Positions 42,835 to 52,957 are shown, counted from the first letter of the stretch. The stretch is 64,000 bases of DNA from Rhodanobacteraceae bacterium (GCA_016708465.1 JADJFT010000004.1:124001-188000), one strand, 5' to 3'. The notes: generated by a model not told the origin, from the sequence alone. Made by a program: numbers and translations.

Positions 42835-44502
42835 TCAGTCGACGCGCAGACGCCAAGCTTCGGTCAACGAGATCGCGCCGCTGCGCGCCAGTTGCACGGC
42901 GGCTTGGGTGAGCGGCGTCATGCCTTCTGCGATGGCGGTGCGATAGATCGTGTCGGCTTCGGCACCTGGCACGATCAGCTTCTGAATGGCTGGCGTGACC
43001 ACCATCAATTCGTAAACGGCGCGGCGTTTGCGCACGCCCAACCCCTCGCAATGAGGACAACCGCGACCAACATGGAAGACCTCATCGGATGCGACGCCGA
43101 GTGATTCGCGGATATGCAGGCTGACGTGCTCGATTTCACGGCAATGCACGCAGGTCAATCGCGCCAAGCGCTGCGCCATCACCGCCAGCAGCGACGCCCG
43201 TAGCAGATACGCCTCAATGCCGAGATCAAGCAAGCGCGTGATCGTCGCAGCGGCGGTATTCGTATGCAGTGTGGATAACACCAGGTGTCCAGTCAGTGCC
43301 GATTCCACGCCAATTGCTGCGGTTTCGCGATCGCGCATTTCACCGACCATGATTACGTCCGGGTCGTGGCGCAGGAAATTGCGCATCGCCGTCGTGAAGG
43401 TGAAATTTGCAGCGCGGTTGACCTGCATCTGCTGGATGTCTTCGACGTAGAACTCGACTGGATCTTCGATGGTCAAAATATTGATGCGCTGCTTGCGCAG
43501 TTCGAGCAACATGGCATACAACGTCGTCGATTTTCCGCAGCCAGTAGGGCCGGTGGTCAGGAACATGCCATGGCTGCACGCCATCACGTCGTCAAGGCGC
43601 ACACGATCGGTCGGGCTTAAACCCAGTTGATCAATGCTCCACAGGCTTTGCATGGTGTCGAGTAGGCGAATCACTACTGATTCACCGAATACTGCCGGCA
43701 TTACCGAGACGCGCAAATCGATCTTGCGGCCATCGTCGAGTGTGAAGCTGGCGCGCCCGTCCTGCGGTTTGCGGTGTTCGGCGAGATTCATTTCTGCCAG
43801 CACTTTTACGCGCGACACCACCGCCGGCAACAATGCGCGCATGAATCGGCGCACCGGCACCAGTTCATCGTCGATGCGATAAAGCACGTCGGCACCTTGT
43901 TCGCCGGGGCGGATATGAATGTCGGACGCGCGTCGCGCGACCGCTTCGGTGATCAAATCGGCGACGATGCGCACCACTGGCTTTTCGCGCGCAAGGCGCT
44001 CGATGTCGCGTTGCGGTGTTTCTGTGGCCGGGTCAAGCCCGAGTTGCTGCACAACGGCCAAGTCTTGGTCGTGATCGTAAAAGTCGATGATGCAGTTGCG
44101 AATCGTGCGTGCCGTGGCAATCATCGGCACGACCTGATCACGCATCAGAAAATTCAATTGCTGCAATGCTTCCGGGCTCTCGCAGTCTTCCAGCGCCACT
44201 GCGACTAGGCCCTTAGCCGCCTGTAGCGGAACCGCGCGTAGCCGGCGCGCAAGTTCCGGAGTGATCAAATCGGAAGCGCCACGATCATCGAATCGACTCA
44301 GTCGTGCCGCCGGATAGCCAAGATGGGCGGCCAGCTTGAAACGGTCTTCATCGCAGTCGTCACCGTCGGCCAGCCACTCGGGCAGGCTCATCCAGACACT
44401 ATCGGGCGTTTCGGTCGGTGAGATCGGATAGTCATCGAGATACGCACGAATCGCCGCCATCGAACGCAGCACGAGCAGACGTGATTCAACATCATGGGCC
44501 AT
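42835..44502 (-). CDS. GspE/PilB-family secretion ATPase
   Basis: 555 residues from ATG 44502 (MAHDVESRLLVLRS). The N-terminal GspE-type domain is followed by the linker DIHIRPGEQGADVLYRID, Walker A TTGPTGCGKSTTLYAM, Asp box TIEDPVEFYVEDIQQMQVN, Walker B DPDVIMVGEMRDRETA, His box GHLVLSTLHTNTAAATITRL, and a tetracysteine zinc site (CVHC ... CPHC). It powers assembly of a type II secretion pseudopilus or type IV pilus. No other gsp or pil assembly gene is nearby, so it is an orphan; which machine it serves cannot be told. Confidence 0.9.
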   Translation of the reverse strand: MAHDVESRLLVLRSMAAIRAYLDDYPISPTETPDSVWMSLPEWLADGDDCDEDRFKLAAHLGYPAARLSRFDDRGASDLITPELARRLRAVPLQAAKGLVAVALEDCESPEALQQLNFLMRDQVVPMIATARTIRNCIIDFYDHDQDLAVVQQLGLDPATETPQRDIERLAREKPVVRIVADLITEAVARRASDIHIRPGEQGADVLYRIDDELVPVRRFMRALLPAVVSRVKVLAEMNLAEHRKPQDGRASFTLDDGRKIDLRVSVMPAVFGESVVIRLLDTMQSLWSIDQLGLSPTDRVRLDDVMACSHGMFLTTGPTGCGKSTTLYAMLLELRKQRINILTIEDPVEFYVEDIQQMQVNRAANFTFTTAMRNFLRHDPDVIMVGEMRDRETAAIGVESALTGHLVLSTLHTNTAAATITRLLDLGIEAYLLRASLLAVMAQRLARLTCVHCREIEHVSLHIRESLGVASDEVFHVGRGCPHCEGLGVRKRRAVYELMVVTPAIQKLIVPGAEADTIYRTAIAEGMTPLTQAAVQLARSGAISLTEAWRLRVD

Positions 44503-44617
44503 GATTGGTCCGACGCATTGGCAGATACGCCAGTATGCGAGCAGGTGCACGCCATGAGTGTGCCGAGTTGTGACCGCGCCTGATCAGGGTCAATCCGCAT
44601 CATGCGACCGCGGCCCC

Positions 44618-44645
44618 AAAAAAGGAGCCTCGCGGCGCCCTTCTT
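44618..44645 (-). terminator. Intrinsic terminator
   Basis: On the minus strand an imperfect stem (AAGGGCGCC with GGCTCCTT, one mismatch, GCGA loop) is followed by a run of six T. It lies about 20 nt downstream of the secreted protein gene ending at 44667 and terminates that unit. Confidence 0.75.
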
Positions 44646-44666
44646 CATCCAATCGGGTTGATTCGA

Positions 44667-45851
44667 TCAGGACCAGCGCTGACGCAGGGCGTATGCACCG
44701 AGACCGAAGACGACCAGAAGCAGTATCCAACGCGCCGAATCACCGAAGGCCGGCACTGGAACGCTAGGTCCTGCACCAGCCACGGCAGTTGCAGTCGCAG
44801 TCAGGGGGAAGTTGAAGGCTTCGCCGTTGCTACCAGTGCAATTCAGGGTGCCGTTGAACGGACCGGCCGTATTCGCCGAGAACGAGACCGTGGTTGTGGC
44901 GGTGCCAGCAGCGGGAACAGTGATGACCAGCGGCGACACGGTGAATTCAACCGGCGTTGGTGCGGTGCAGGTGACGGTGCCGCTGGTACCGCCCGGATTA
45001 CTGAATGTGATGATCGACGTCAACGGGGCCGATCCCACTGTGTACGGTGGAAACGCGATGCTGCCGCCACTTCCAGGCACCGACGTGATCGGCGCACCGG
45101 CGCCTTCAACGAAGCTGAATGTGTCGATGCCGATGTAGTTCGAGTTGCTGCCTCCCGGGCCACCACCGGTCACAAAATAGCGAAACGCGATGCGGCCGCT
45201 GCCACTGGTCGGGATGCCATCGGTATTGGTCAGTCGGTATTCGCACCAAGCATTCGGGAAGCCCCCTGCATTCGGCGCGCCGGCGGGTGATACGCAGGTG
45301 CCTGGCCCGGCCAACAACGTCGGATTGATGGTGGCAAGCGACGTCGTGAAATCGCCGGTGCTGGTTGGCGTTCCGCCGGTGCTGTTGCCGCCGCTGCTGG
45401 CGCGAATCTCGAGGCGATCGGCGTAAGCTGCACTCGTCGAGGTTCTTGCCCAGAAGCGCAACTCTGCACCAGTACCGAATTGCATGACCGGCGTGATCAG
45501 CCAGTTGCTGATGGTGTTAGTGCCGGTCGTGTTGTTGAAGTTCGCGCCGATATAGCCTGCCCCGGCTTGTGCCGCAAAGACGGTAGGGTTGCCTTGAAAC
45601 CAATTGGTTGTCCCGAGCGGGGCGCTAACGTTGGAGCATGTCCAGCCGGTCGGACACTGGTTCGGTGATGCGCCTGCAAGTACGTCGAACGACTCGGTGA
45701 TCGTCGCGTTGGGTGCATAGATCGCGACTGCAGCCGGTGCCGGGTTCGGCCCGGACGAAGCAGTACGAGCATTCGTTTGCGCCATGGAAAGCGCCGGCAG
45801 GGCCAGGGCGACAGCGACTGCGAGCAGGGTAGTGCGATGGTTCAATGACAT
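44667..45851 (-). CDS. Secreted choice-of-anchor-J-like protein with VPVPAFG C-terminal sorting tail
   Basis: 394 residues from ATG 45851 (GGAGAA 7 nt upstream). Signal peptide MSLNHRTTLLAVAVALALPA, then LSMAQ. The centre has the choice-of-anchor-J pattern: ATITESFDVLAG, then TNTISNWLITPVMQFG and RLEIRASSGG, with CP and WC cysteines. An Ig-like repeat (TVTCTAPTPVEFTVSPLVIT) follows. The end has a tripartite tail: GPSVPVPAFGDSARW, a hydrophobic helix (ILLLVVFGLGAYAL) and RQRWS. This looks like a PEP-CTERM/IPTL-CTERM-type sorting signal and is nearly the same as the tail of the 53091-54140 protein. Confidence 0.8.
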   Translation of the reverse strand: MSLNHRTTLLAVAVALALPALSMAQTNARTASSGPNPAPAAVAIYAPNATITESFDVLAGASPNQCPTGWTCSNVSAPLGTTNWFQGNPTVFAAQAGAGYIGANFNNTTGTNTISNWLITPVMQFGTGAELRFWARTSTSAAYADRLEIRASSGGNSTGGTPTSTGDFTTSLATINPTLLAGPGTCVSPAGAPNAGGFPNAWCEYRLTNTDGIPTSGSGRIAFRYFVTGGGPGGSNSNYIGIDTFSFVEGAGAPITSVPGSGGSIAFPPYTVGSAPLTSIITFSNPGGTSGTVTCTAPTPVEFTVSPLVITVPAAGTATTTVSFSANTAGPFNGTLNCTGSNGEAFNFPLTATATAVAGAGPSVPVPAFGDSARWILLLVVFGLGAYALRQRWS

Positions 45852-46040
45852 TATTAGGTTCTCCGGATCGGGCTTTGCTGACGAGGCTGACACTGCAAAC
45901 AGATTTATCATCGTAGCACACTCGATGCCCCCGTTCATGTCCCGTTAGATTTGGATGCTGGCGGTCAGGTGCTCCGTGACAACCCATTCGAGCGTGATGC
46001 GACAGCCGGTGAGGCCGAAAATCGACAAGCCGCGATCAGT

Positions 46041-47641
46041 TCAATCCGTGTCAACCGCGTGGGCGTGCTCGCGCGTCGCCATGAACACGATGTCCGGCCA
46101 GCGTTCCTGTGTCAGTTGCAGGTTCACCCGCGTAGGTGCGATGTAGACCAGCTTGCCGGCGGCATCGAGCGCGAGGTTCATCGCCGCCTTTTCCCGAAAC
46201 TCCTCCAGCTTCTTGTCGCTGTCGCATTTGATCCAGCGCGCGGTCGCGACTTGCACCGTTTCGAAGCTGCAGTCAACCGAGTATTCGTCTTTCAGGCGAT
46301 AGGCGACGACATCGAACTGCAGGGTGCCGACGGCACCGAGAATCAGGTCATTCGACATGATCGGTTTGAAGAACTGCGTTGCCCCTTCTTCGGACAATTG
46401 CGCCAATCCTTTCTGCAACTGCTTCAGCTTCAGTGGATCGCGCAGGCGCGCACGGCGGAACAGTTCCGGTGCGAAATTCGGGATGCCGGTGAATGAGATC
46501 TGCTCGCCTTCGGTAAAGGTGTCGCCGATCGAGATGGTGCCGTGATTGTGCAGCCCGATCACGTCGCCCGGCCAGGCCTTGTCAACGATCTCGCGTTCCG
46601 AGGCCATGAAGGTCAACGCATTCGCGAACTTCACTTCCTTGCCGGTTCGACATGCAAGGCTTTCATGCCCTGTTCGTAGCGGCCCGAGCAGACGCGCATG
46701 AAGGCAACGCGGTCGCGGTGATTCGGGTCCATGTTCGCCTGAATCTTGAACACGAAGCCGGTCATCTTGTCTTCGCTCGCGACGACGGTACGGGTGGTGG
46801 TCGAATGCGCCTTCGGTGGTGGCGCCCAGTCGACAAAGGCATCGAGCAACAACTGCACGCCGAAGTTGTTGACTGCCGAACCGAAAAATACCGGTGTCTG
46901 CTGGCCGGCGAGATAGGCCTCGCGGTCGAACGGCAGCGAGGCGCCCTGGACGAGTTCGAGTTCGTCCATCAATTCTTTGTGGATCTCGGCACCGATGCGC
47001 TCGCGCAGGGTCGGATCGTCGAGTTTCAGGATGGTCGAGTCCTGGCGCGTAAAATTCTTGCCGGCCTCGAACAGATGCACTTCGCGGTCGATCAGATGCA
47101 CCACGCCCTTCAGGCGCGAACCCATGCCGACCGGCCAGGTGATCGGTGCGCAACGGATGCCGAGTACCGCTTCGACTTCATCGATCAACTCGATGCCGCT
47201 GCGGCCCTCGCGGTCAAGCTTGTTGATAAAGGTCATGATCGGCGTGTCACGCAGTCGGCAGACTTCCATCAGTTTGATGGTGCGTTCTTCGACGCCCTTG
47301 GCGCAGTCGATCACCATCAGTGCCGAGTCGACTGCGGTCAGCACGCGATAGGTGTCTTCCGAGAAATCAGCATGACCTGGCGTGTCGAGCAGATTGACGA
47401 TACGGCCCTCGTACGGGAACTGCATCACTGACGACGTGACCGAAATGCCGCGCTCCTTTTCCAGCGCCATCCAGTCGGACGTCGCATGTTTTGCCGCCTT
47501 GCGTGACTTGACGCTGCCGGCCATCTGGATCGCACCGCCGAACAGCAGCAGCTTTTCGGTCAACGTGGTCTTGCCGGCGTCGGGGTGCGAGATGATCGCG
47601 AACGTGCGCCGCCGTGCCGTTTCGGTCTGTTGTTCGTACAT
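46041..47641 (-). CDS. prfC: Peptide chain release factor 3, frameshifted
   Basis: A translational GTPase that recycles RF1/RF2. From ATG 47641: FAIISHPDAGKTTLTEKLLL (G1), GISVTSSVMQFPYEG (G2), LLDTPGHADFSEDTYRVL (G3) and TFINKLDREG (G4). After GMKALHVEPARK the frame ends. Restoring one base near 46649 gives HVRTGKEVKFANALTFMA and continues to the RF3 C-terminal domain (MSNDLILGAVGTLQFDVVAYRL). The corrected product has 533 residues, normal for RF3. A 1-nt deletion error is likely. Confidence 0.94.
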
Positions 47642-47717
47642 GGATTCGATTCGATGCGCCGCCACCGGCGGCATGAAGGGCGCGGATTATAGGCGCTGTC
47701 CGTGCCGAGCGGCGGGT

Positions 47718-48317
47718 CTACAGATAGGCCCATTCGGTGTGCTTGGGCGACCGGCCGACCAGAATGGACACATTTGGCAATACGTCCGTCATGGCCAGCG
47801 CGGTGGCGCGCGTGTGCCCTTCCAGCAAGACCCAACGCTCGGGATCAGCTTCCAAAGCGATCAATGCGGGCAACGGCGAACCGCTGCGCAGCGCGACCAG
47901 TGTGCCGCGAACCCCAGTGACGAGCTCTGATCTCACCAAACCGCCAGTGATCCGCCGTGCTGCATCTCGAACGAGGCGGGAGCCGCCGCCCAATGCGGCC
48001 CATTCGGGAAAATTGCCGGAATACAAACGGTCGAAATCGCGGCTAGCGAGTCGCTGCCTGCGCCAAGACACGTCGGCGGGGAATCCAGCAAACAACCAGC
48101 GGTTGTCGCCAAAACCACGAACTTCGGCGAGAAGAACTCGGCGTCGATCGGCGGCATCGGCACCCGGTTCGAACAACTGCTCCGCGTTCCAATGATGCGA
48201 TTGCAGCACGCGCTGATAGCGCTCGGCGTAGCGCGGTGAAACGACTTCCGCACGCAGGAACTCGCGCACCATTACGTCTTCGTCGACAGGCAATGCCTGG
48301 AAATTCGGGTTCTGCAT
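47718..48317 (-). CDS. Uncharacterised protein with ParB-like C-terminal motif
   Basis: 199 residues from ATG 48317 (MQNPNFQALPVDEDVMVREF). No signal peptide or membrane helix. The first half is acidic and helical (YAERYQRVLQSHHWNAEQLF). The second half ends LIALEADPERWVLLEGHTRA, then TALAMTDVLPNVSILVG, which resembles the ParB/Srx-type nuclease fold motif (E-G-H-x-R-x-x-A). The family assignment is weak and no partner gene suggests its role. Confidence 0.6.
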   Translation of the reverse strand: MQNPNFQALPVDEDVMVREFLRAEVVSPRYAERYQRVLQSHHWNAEQLFEPGADAADRRRVLLAEVRGFGDNRWLFAGFPADVSWRRQRLASRDFDRLYSGNFPEWAALGGGSRLVRDAARRITGGLVRSELVTGVRGTLVALRSGSPLPALIALEADPERWVLLEGHTRATALAMTDVLPNVSILVGRSPKHTEWAYL

Positions 48318-48363
48318 TTACATGGACCTGACTAGGTGGGGAGATGAATGCGCCGAGCGCTGA

Positions 48364-49281
48364 TTACGGCACGATGCGGTCGTCTTCGAATTGAAAGGGC
48401 ACCGCGGTGAGTTCCATGTCGTGATTGACCTGCACCGCGAAATGCAGGTGCGGGCCAGTCGAAAAGCCGGTGTTGCCGGACAACCCGAGAACCTGACCTC
48501 GGCGGACCGGTTGCCCCGGCTGCACGCGTGCCGATTCCAGTTGCAGATGCGCATACACGCCCATCGAGCCATCGGCGTGCAGCACACGCACATGGTTGGC
48601 GCGATTCCCGAAGCGTTCCTTGTCCATCCCGGCGCCGAAGAAGTCCTCCTCGACCAACATCACCGAGCCTTCGCGGGCGCACAACACCGGCGTGCCTTCG
48701 TCGACGCCGAGGTCGACGGCGTAACGCGACTGCACGCCGCTATGCGTATATTGCCCGTTGAAGCCCTGCGCGAGCACGAATGTCGTACCCATTGCGAATG
48801 GTGCCGAGTAGCGCACCGAATCGTCATGATGTGCGGACGGGTCACCGGGGGCGGCGAAGTAGCGCACGCTGAAACGCGAATTTCGGTATCGATCCGCTGG
48901 AAAAGCCTTGGCGACCTGGCGCTGTTCGAAGGCGCCAAGCACGGTTTGCAGCGGCAGCGGTGGTTCGGCCGCAACATTGTCAGCATCGACGAATTCGAGT
49001 TGCACCGCCACGGGTCCCGCGATCTTGTTGACGAAGGTCATGGTGTGTTCGTTGCCCGATCGATTCGTGAACATCTGCACGATGTCCTGTTCCTCGGCAC
49101 GGATCAGGGTCTGCTTGACCTCGCTGGCCTCGACCTCGCTGTCCGGTGCGCGGTCGGTGAAGTGCAGCACCCCGTCCTTATCGCGGTATTGATAAATGCG
49201 TTTGGCGTTGACATCGGCGCAGAGCAGCAGCGCCGCGGCAGCAAGGGTCAGGCACGACAGCAACGGACGGAAGATGCTCAT
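48364..49281 (-). CDS. Secreted M23 metallopeptidase with DUF4124 N-terminal domain
   Basis: 305 residues. Signal peptide MSIFRPLLSCLTLAAAALLL, then CADVNA. A DUF4124-like segment follows (KRIYQYRDKDGVLHFTDRAP). The C-terminal peptidase domain has zinc ligands in YTHSGVQSRYAVDLG (His and Asp) and GFSTGPHLHFAVQ (H-x-H), with the LytM-type Gly-rich VYAHLQLESARVQPGQPVRR. It probably cleaves peptidoglycan cross-bridges or activates an amidase in the periplasm. Confidence 0.9.
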   Translation of the reverse strand: MSIFRPLLSCLTLAAAALLLCADVNAKRIYQYRDKDGVLHFTDRAPDSEVEASEVKQTLIRAEEQDIVQMFTNRSGNEHTMTFVNKIAGPVAVQLEFVDADNVAAEPPLPLQTVLGAFEQRQVAKAFPADRYRNSRFSVRYFAAPGDPSAHHDDSVRYSAPFAMGTTFVLAQGFNGQYTHSGVQSRYAVDLGVDEGTPVLCAREGSVMLVEEDFFGAGMDKERFGNRANHVRVLHADGSMGVYAHLQLESARVQPGQPVRRGQVLGLSGNTGFSTGPHLHFAVQVNHDMELTAVPFQFEDDRIVP

Positions 49282-49598
49282 GTCGATGATGTTAGCGATT
49301 CCATCGCATCAAGATTCTTGGACGTCCACGTCATTTTCCAGCGCCAGCGCCAGTAGAAATCGGGACCGAGTGCCGGTCGCAGAGCATGAATTCGCCGCGT
49401 TGACGACGTGGTCGCCCGTACACTTCGCCGCTAGGCTGGGTTGATTCCTATCGCGGAGTTCCTGATGTTGCGTGGTGATGGCCGAGCCCTTCATTGCTGT
49501 TTTGGCGGCACGATACGCGAGGGTCGCGTGTGTCGGTCACTCCTGCATACACAGCCGGTCGCGGCCAGGTCGCACCTTTTGCCGCCACGGCGGTGTAC
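49282..49598. other. 317-bp intergenic region between divergent genes
   Basis: It separates the minus-strand M23 gene from the plus-strand TPR-sulfotransferase. The sulfotransferase frame is open upstream to TTG 49494, but the extra residues are not family-like and lack a ribosome-binding site. I saw no other gene or RNA; divergent promoters presumably lie here but were not resolved. Confidence 0.5.
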
Positions 49599-51143
49599 AT
49601 GAACCCGGCGGCGTGGCGACTACGCGCTTTGCGCAATCTGCAGTCCGGCCAGTTTGCATCCGGATTGCGGGTGCTTGATGAATGGATCAGTCAGCGACCG
49701 GATGAATTTGAACCCCAATTTTTGCGCATCCAGATGCTTCTGCAGTGCGGGCAGGTGCGCGACGCGGCCGATGCGGCGATGGCGATATCAGCAGCAGCCG
49801 ATTGCCCGCCCGAAATGGCGGCGGAGTTCGTGCGCTGCCTGCGGCATTTTTCCGCACACGATGCGTTGATCGATTGGAGTCTGAAGTACCACGCGCGTGC
49901 AGCCGTGCCGACGGGAGACATTGCCCAAATCGCGGCCGATTTCGCCGCCGTGGGGGCACACGATGCCGCCTCCGATTGGATCGAGACCGCGATCGCAAGC
50001 GATCCCGACTCGTCGTCCGCGCGAATTGGTCGGGCATTCATCAACGTTTATTTCGGCAAAGTCGATGCCGCAACGCGTGACTTGATGGTCGCCACACGTG
50101 TCAAAGAAGCGCAGCCGATCGGATATTGGTTGCTCACGCGCCTTCAGCGTCAAACCGGTAAACGCAATCATTTGCTGGCCATTCGCAAGGCGTTGAATGC
50201 GGCAACCCGGCCTCAGGATCGCGCTTACTTGGGCTACGCACTGTTCAAAACGTACGATGACCTTGGCGAACATGATGCCGCGTGGAATGCACTGATGCTC
50301 GCGAGTTCGGCGTCTGCACAATTTCAGCCACGGATCGACGACGACACGGTATTCGCGGCGGTCCGCCGCAGCGTCGAAATGCCGGTTGCTCAGGGCACGG
50401 CGGGGGAGCGGGTGACGCCGGTATTCGTCGTTGGCATGCATCGATCGGGGACGACGCTGGTCGAGCGCATGCTGGGTGGCTCGCCTCAGGTCAGGACGCT
50501 TGGCGAGACGCGGCGACTCGCGGCGGCGATCACTTATGCGGCGGACCGGGATGGCGACGGTCTTCGCGATCCCGACATCATCAATGCCGCATGTGCGGCT
50601 GATCCAGGCATCATCGCCCGGCACTTCGCTTTGCTGGCGCAACAACAATCTGCACCCGCCGATTTCGTGACCGAGAAATCCCCGGACAACTTCCTCGCCA
50701 TTGGATTTATTCGGGCGGCCATGCCCGAGGCCAAGATCGTGCACGTACGTCGTGAACCGGTCGATCTCTGTTTCGCCAATATGCGGGAATTTTTCCAGGC
50801 GGGTGTGCCGTATCGTTGTCGCATGGATACGTTGGCCCACTTCCATCGAGCCTATTCGGCATTGATGGAGTTTTGGCGGCAGTCTTTTCCGGGATTTGTG
50901 TTGGATGTGGACTACGAGTCGCTGGTCAACGATCCCGATGGAGAGTCGAAGCGCATCTTCGATTTTTGCGGAATCGAATGGCTGCCTTCGGTGACTGCAG
51001 TCGAGCAGCGACCGCATGTGCCAAGCACCACGCTGAGCGCAATCCAGGTGCGTTCACCGGTGCACGGCAACAGTGTCGGACGTTGGCGCCCTTACGCCCA
51101 TTACCTGCGGCCGCTGATCGAAAGTCTGGCTGAACCCGTTTAA
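49599..51143 (+). CDS. TPR-containing sulfotransferase
   Basis: 514 residues from ATG 49599 (MNPAAWRLRALRNLQSGQ). The N-terminal about 260 residues are TPR-like helical repeats (SGLRVLDEWISQRPDEFEPQ; AASDWIETAIASDPDSSSAR). The C-terminal sulfotransferase domain has the PAPS 5'-phosphosulfate loop VVGMHRSGTTLVERMLGG, ADFVTEKSPDNFLAIG, and the 3'-phosphate motif EAKIVHVRREPVDLCFAN. TPR-sulfotransferases transfer sulfate from PAPS to unknown, possibly peptide, acceptors. A second, related gene lies convergently just downstream. Confidence 0.87.
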   Translation: MNPAAWRLRALRNLQSGQFASGLRVLDEWISQRPDEFEPQFLRIQMLLQCGQVRDAADAAMAISAAADCPPEMAAEFVRCLRHFSAHDALIDWSLKYHARAAVPTGDIAQIAADFAAVGAHDAASDWIETAIASDPDSSSARIGRAFINVYFGKVDAATRDLMVATRVKEAQPIGYWLLTRLQRQTGKRNHLLAIRKALNAATRPQDRAYLGYALFKTYDDLGEHDAAWNALMLASSASAQFQPRIDDDTVFAAVRRSVEMPVAQGTAGERVTPVFVVGMHRSGTTLVERMLGGSPQVRTLGETRRLAAAITYAADRDGDGLRDPDIINAACAADPGIIARHFALLAQQQSAPADFVTEKSPDNFLAIGFIRAAMPEAKIVHVRREPVDLCFANMREFFQAGVPYRCRMDTLAHFHRAYSALMEFWRQSFPGFVLDVDYESLVNDPDGESKRIFDFCGIEWLPSVTAVEQRPHVPSTTLSAIQVRSPVHGNSVGRWRPYAHYLRPLIESLAEPV

Positions 51144-51224
51144 CGACGTGCCTGATCTTCACATCGGCGCACGACGCAATCCACATGACGACGACCGAGA
51201 TCAAAGAAACGGCGTAGTTGGATG

Positions 51225-52848
51225 TCAGTTCAAGTCTGGGTTGGCCACTTGAAAGCGCTGACGCAGTGGGTCGAGTAGTGGGCCGTAATCGTTACTGCGA
51301 AGCGGCTTCTGGTGGATCGGTTGTCGTACTTGTGCCGCACTGGCGGTGCGGACGGTTCGTTGTGCCTCATGTGGTTGCAAGCAGCGGGAGTCGAATGGAA
51401 GCCGGCAAAACTCGAGAAGTGCGCGTACTTCGCGCTCCGGGTTGGCCACCAGATGCTCATAGCTGAAGCTGCGGAACTGTCGCGGATTGCGTCGCGACCA
51501 GATATTCGTCAGTCGCCAATAGTCCTGCCAGTAGCTGGCGAGATGATCGAATGCGTAGGCATAGTCGGCTTTGCCCGGTGCGAATAGCTGCTTGTAGCAA
51601 GACCAGCAGGTTTCCAGTGGATCGCGCCGACAGTCGACGATCCGCGACTCTGGCAACATCGCCATTGCGGCTCCGGCCAATAGCCAATTTGAAGGCATCT
51701 TGTCGGTCGCCATCGGGCGCCGGCTGCGCCAGCGTGCGCTTCGTTGCAGATATTCCTGACCCAGTCGCGACCAGTCCTGCGCCGTGGCTTGTTCCGCCCA
51801 TTGTGCTAGTGGCCGCTGGCGGCGCCGTGATTCGCCGGCGATGACCTGCTCTAGGTAGGGCAACTCACTGGCACCTTCCACCTGCGGATGGGCGGCTAGC
51901 ACTTGCTCGAACAGGGTGCTGCCGGAGCGTGGCAGGCTGACCAGAAATAGCACTTCGGCACCGCCGCATGAGGCGCTTATTTCGTCTGTTCGCGCAAAAG
52001 CCGCGCCGATGGCATCGGCATCGGCACGGAAATGAGTCGCATTCCATGGTCGAGAGAGTGTTGCGATCCGATTGGCTCGCCCGAAAGTGACATAGGCATC
52101 ATCGAAGCGGTGCGCCGCTTCGTATGCGCGTCCGAGTGCAAATCCCAGCATGCAGTGAGTTTCAGAATCATTCGCCTGCCGTTCGGCTCGTTCCAACGCC
52201 GCCAACTCGCCCGCGTCGATCAATTCAATTTTCAAGTCGAGCAGGGAGAACCACGCTCGAGCAACTTCCTGGTGACGGCGAATCAGTTGCCGGCATTCTG
52301 CTGCGGCCGCAGTGATTTGGCCGAGCGCTTGCAGACAACGCACACGCAGAAGCCGTGCACGCGCCAGCGCTGGCTGCAGGGCCAGCGCCCGGTCGGCCGC
52401 CCGCAGCGCGTATTCGGCTTGACCCATCTGGTCAAACGCAATGCCTAGATCGAGCCAGTCGAGTACGTGTTTGGTGCAACCTTCGGCTTCCCGTCAAACA
52501 GCGCAATGCCGTGTCGTGATTTCCTTGACGGGAGAATGCAGTCGCGAGAAGGCGCAGCAAGTCGGGATCCTTCGCTCCGACTTGCAGTGCCTCTTGTAGT
52601 GCATCGATCGCTGAAGCAACATCGCCGCTGTCCAATGCCAGAGTTGCAGACCAGCGCTGCACTTCAGGATGAGTTGGCGCCAATAGCGACAGCATCAGCC
52701 AATGCGCCTCGGCAGACAGCTGATCGCCGCGAGCGTGGGCAGCGGCCAGTTCATTCAGCAGCTTGCCGGCTTTGGGAGGTAGCCCAGCAGTCCTTAGCTT
52801 TGCGGCCGTCCCGGCCACCGCAGCCTTGACGGGTGCGGAATTACGCAT
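51225..52848 (-). CDS. TPR-containing sulfotransferase, frameshifted
   Basis: 540 residues after correction. The N-terminal TPR part starts at ATG 52848 (MRNSAPVKAAVAGTAAKLRT) with repeats such as ASAIDALQEALQVGAKDPDL. The frame breaks at CCC 52490-52492 (plus strand). Removing one base gives CLTEAEGCTKHVLDWLDLGI, then AFDQMGQAEYALRAADRAL. The C-terminal domain has the PAPS loop LVSLPRSGSTLFEQVLAAH, MATDKMPSNWLLAG and ESRIVDCRRDPLETCWSC. It converges with the 49599-51143 paralogue (81 nt between stops). Acceptor unknown. Confidence 0.87.
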
Positions 52849-52940
52849 GTCAGTGTTCCCGATCAGTCCCCGCAGCCCTCAGAGTAGTTGATGCGGGCAG
52901 TTTTGGGCGGGGGGTAATCCTGAATCTCCTGCGATCATCC

Positions 52941-52957
52941 TTGTCATTTCTTGACAA
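52941..52957. promoter_or_regulatory. Inverted repeat TTGTCA-N5-TGACAA, candidate operator/promoter
   Basis: The arms TTGTCA (52941-52946) and TGACAA (52952-52957) are perfect complements with a 5-nt spacer. The right half overlaps a consensus -35 box TTGACA (52951-52956). It lies in the 242-nt gap between two divergent genes, about 135 nt upstream of the 53091 start. No regulator is known. Confidence 0.4.
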
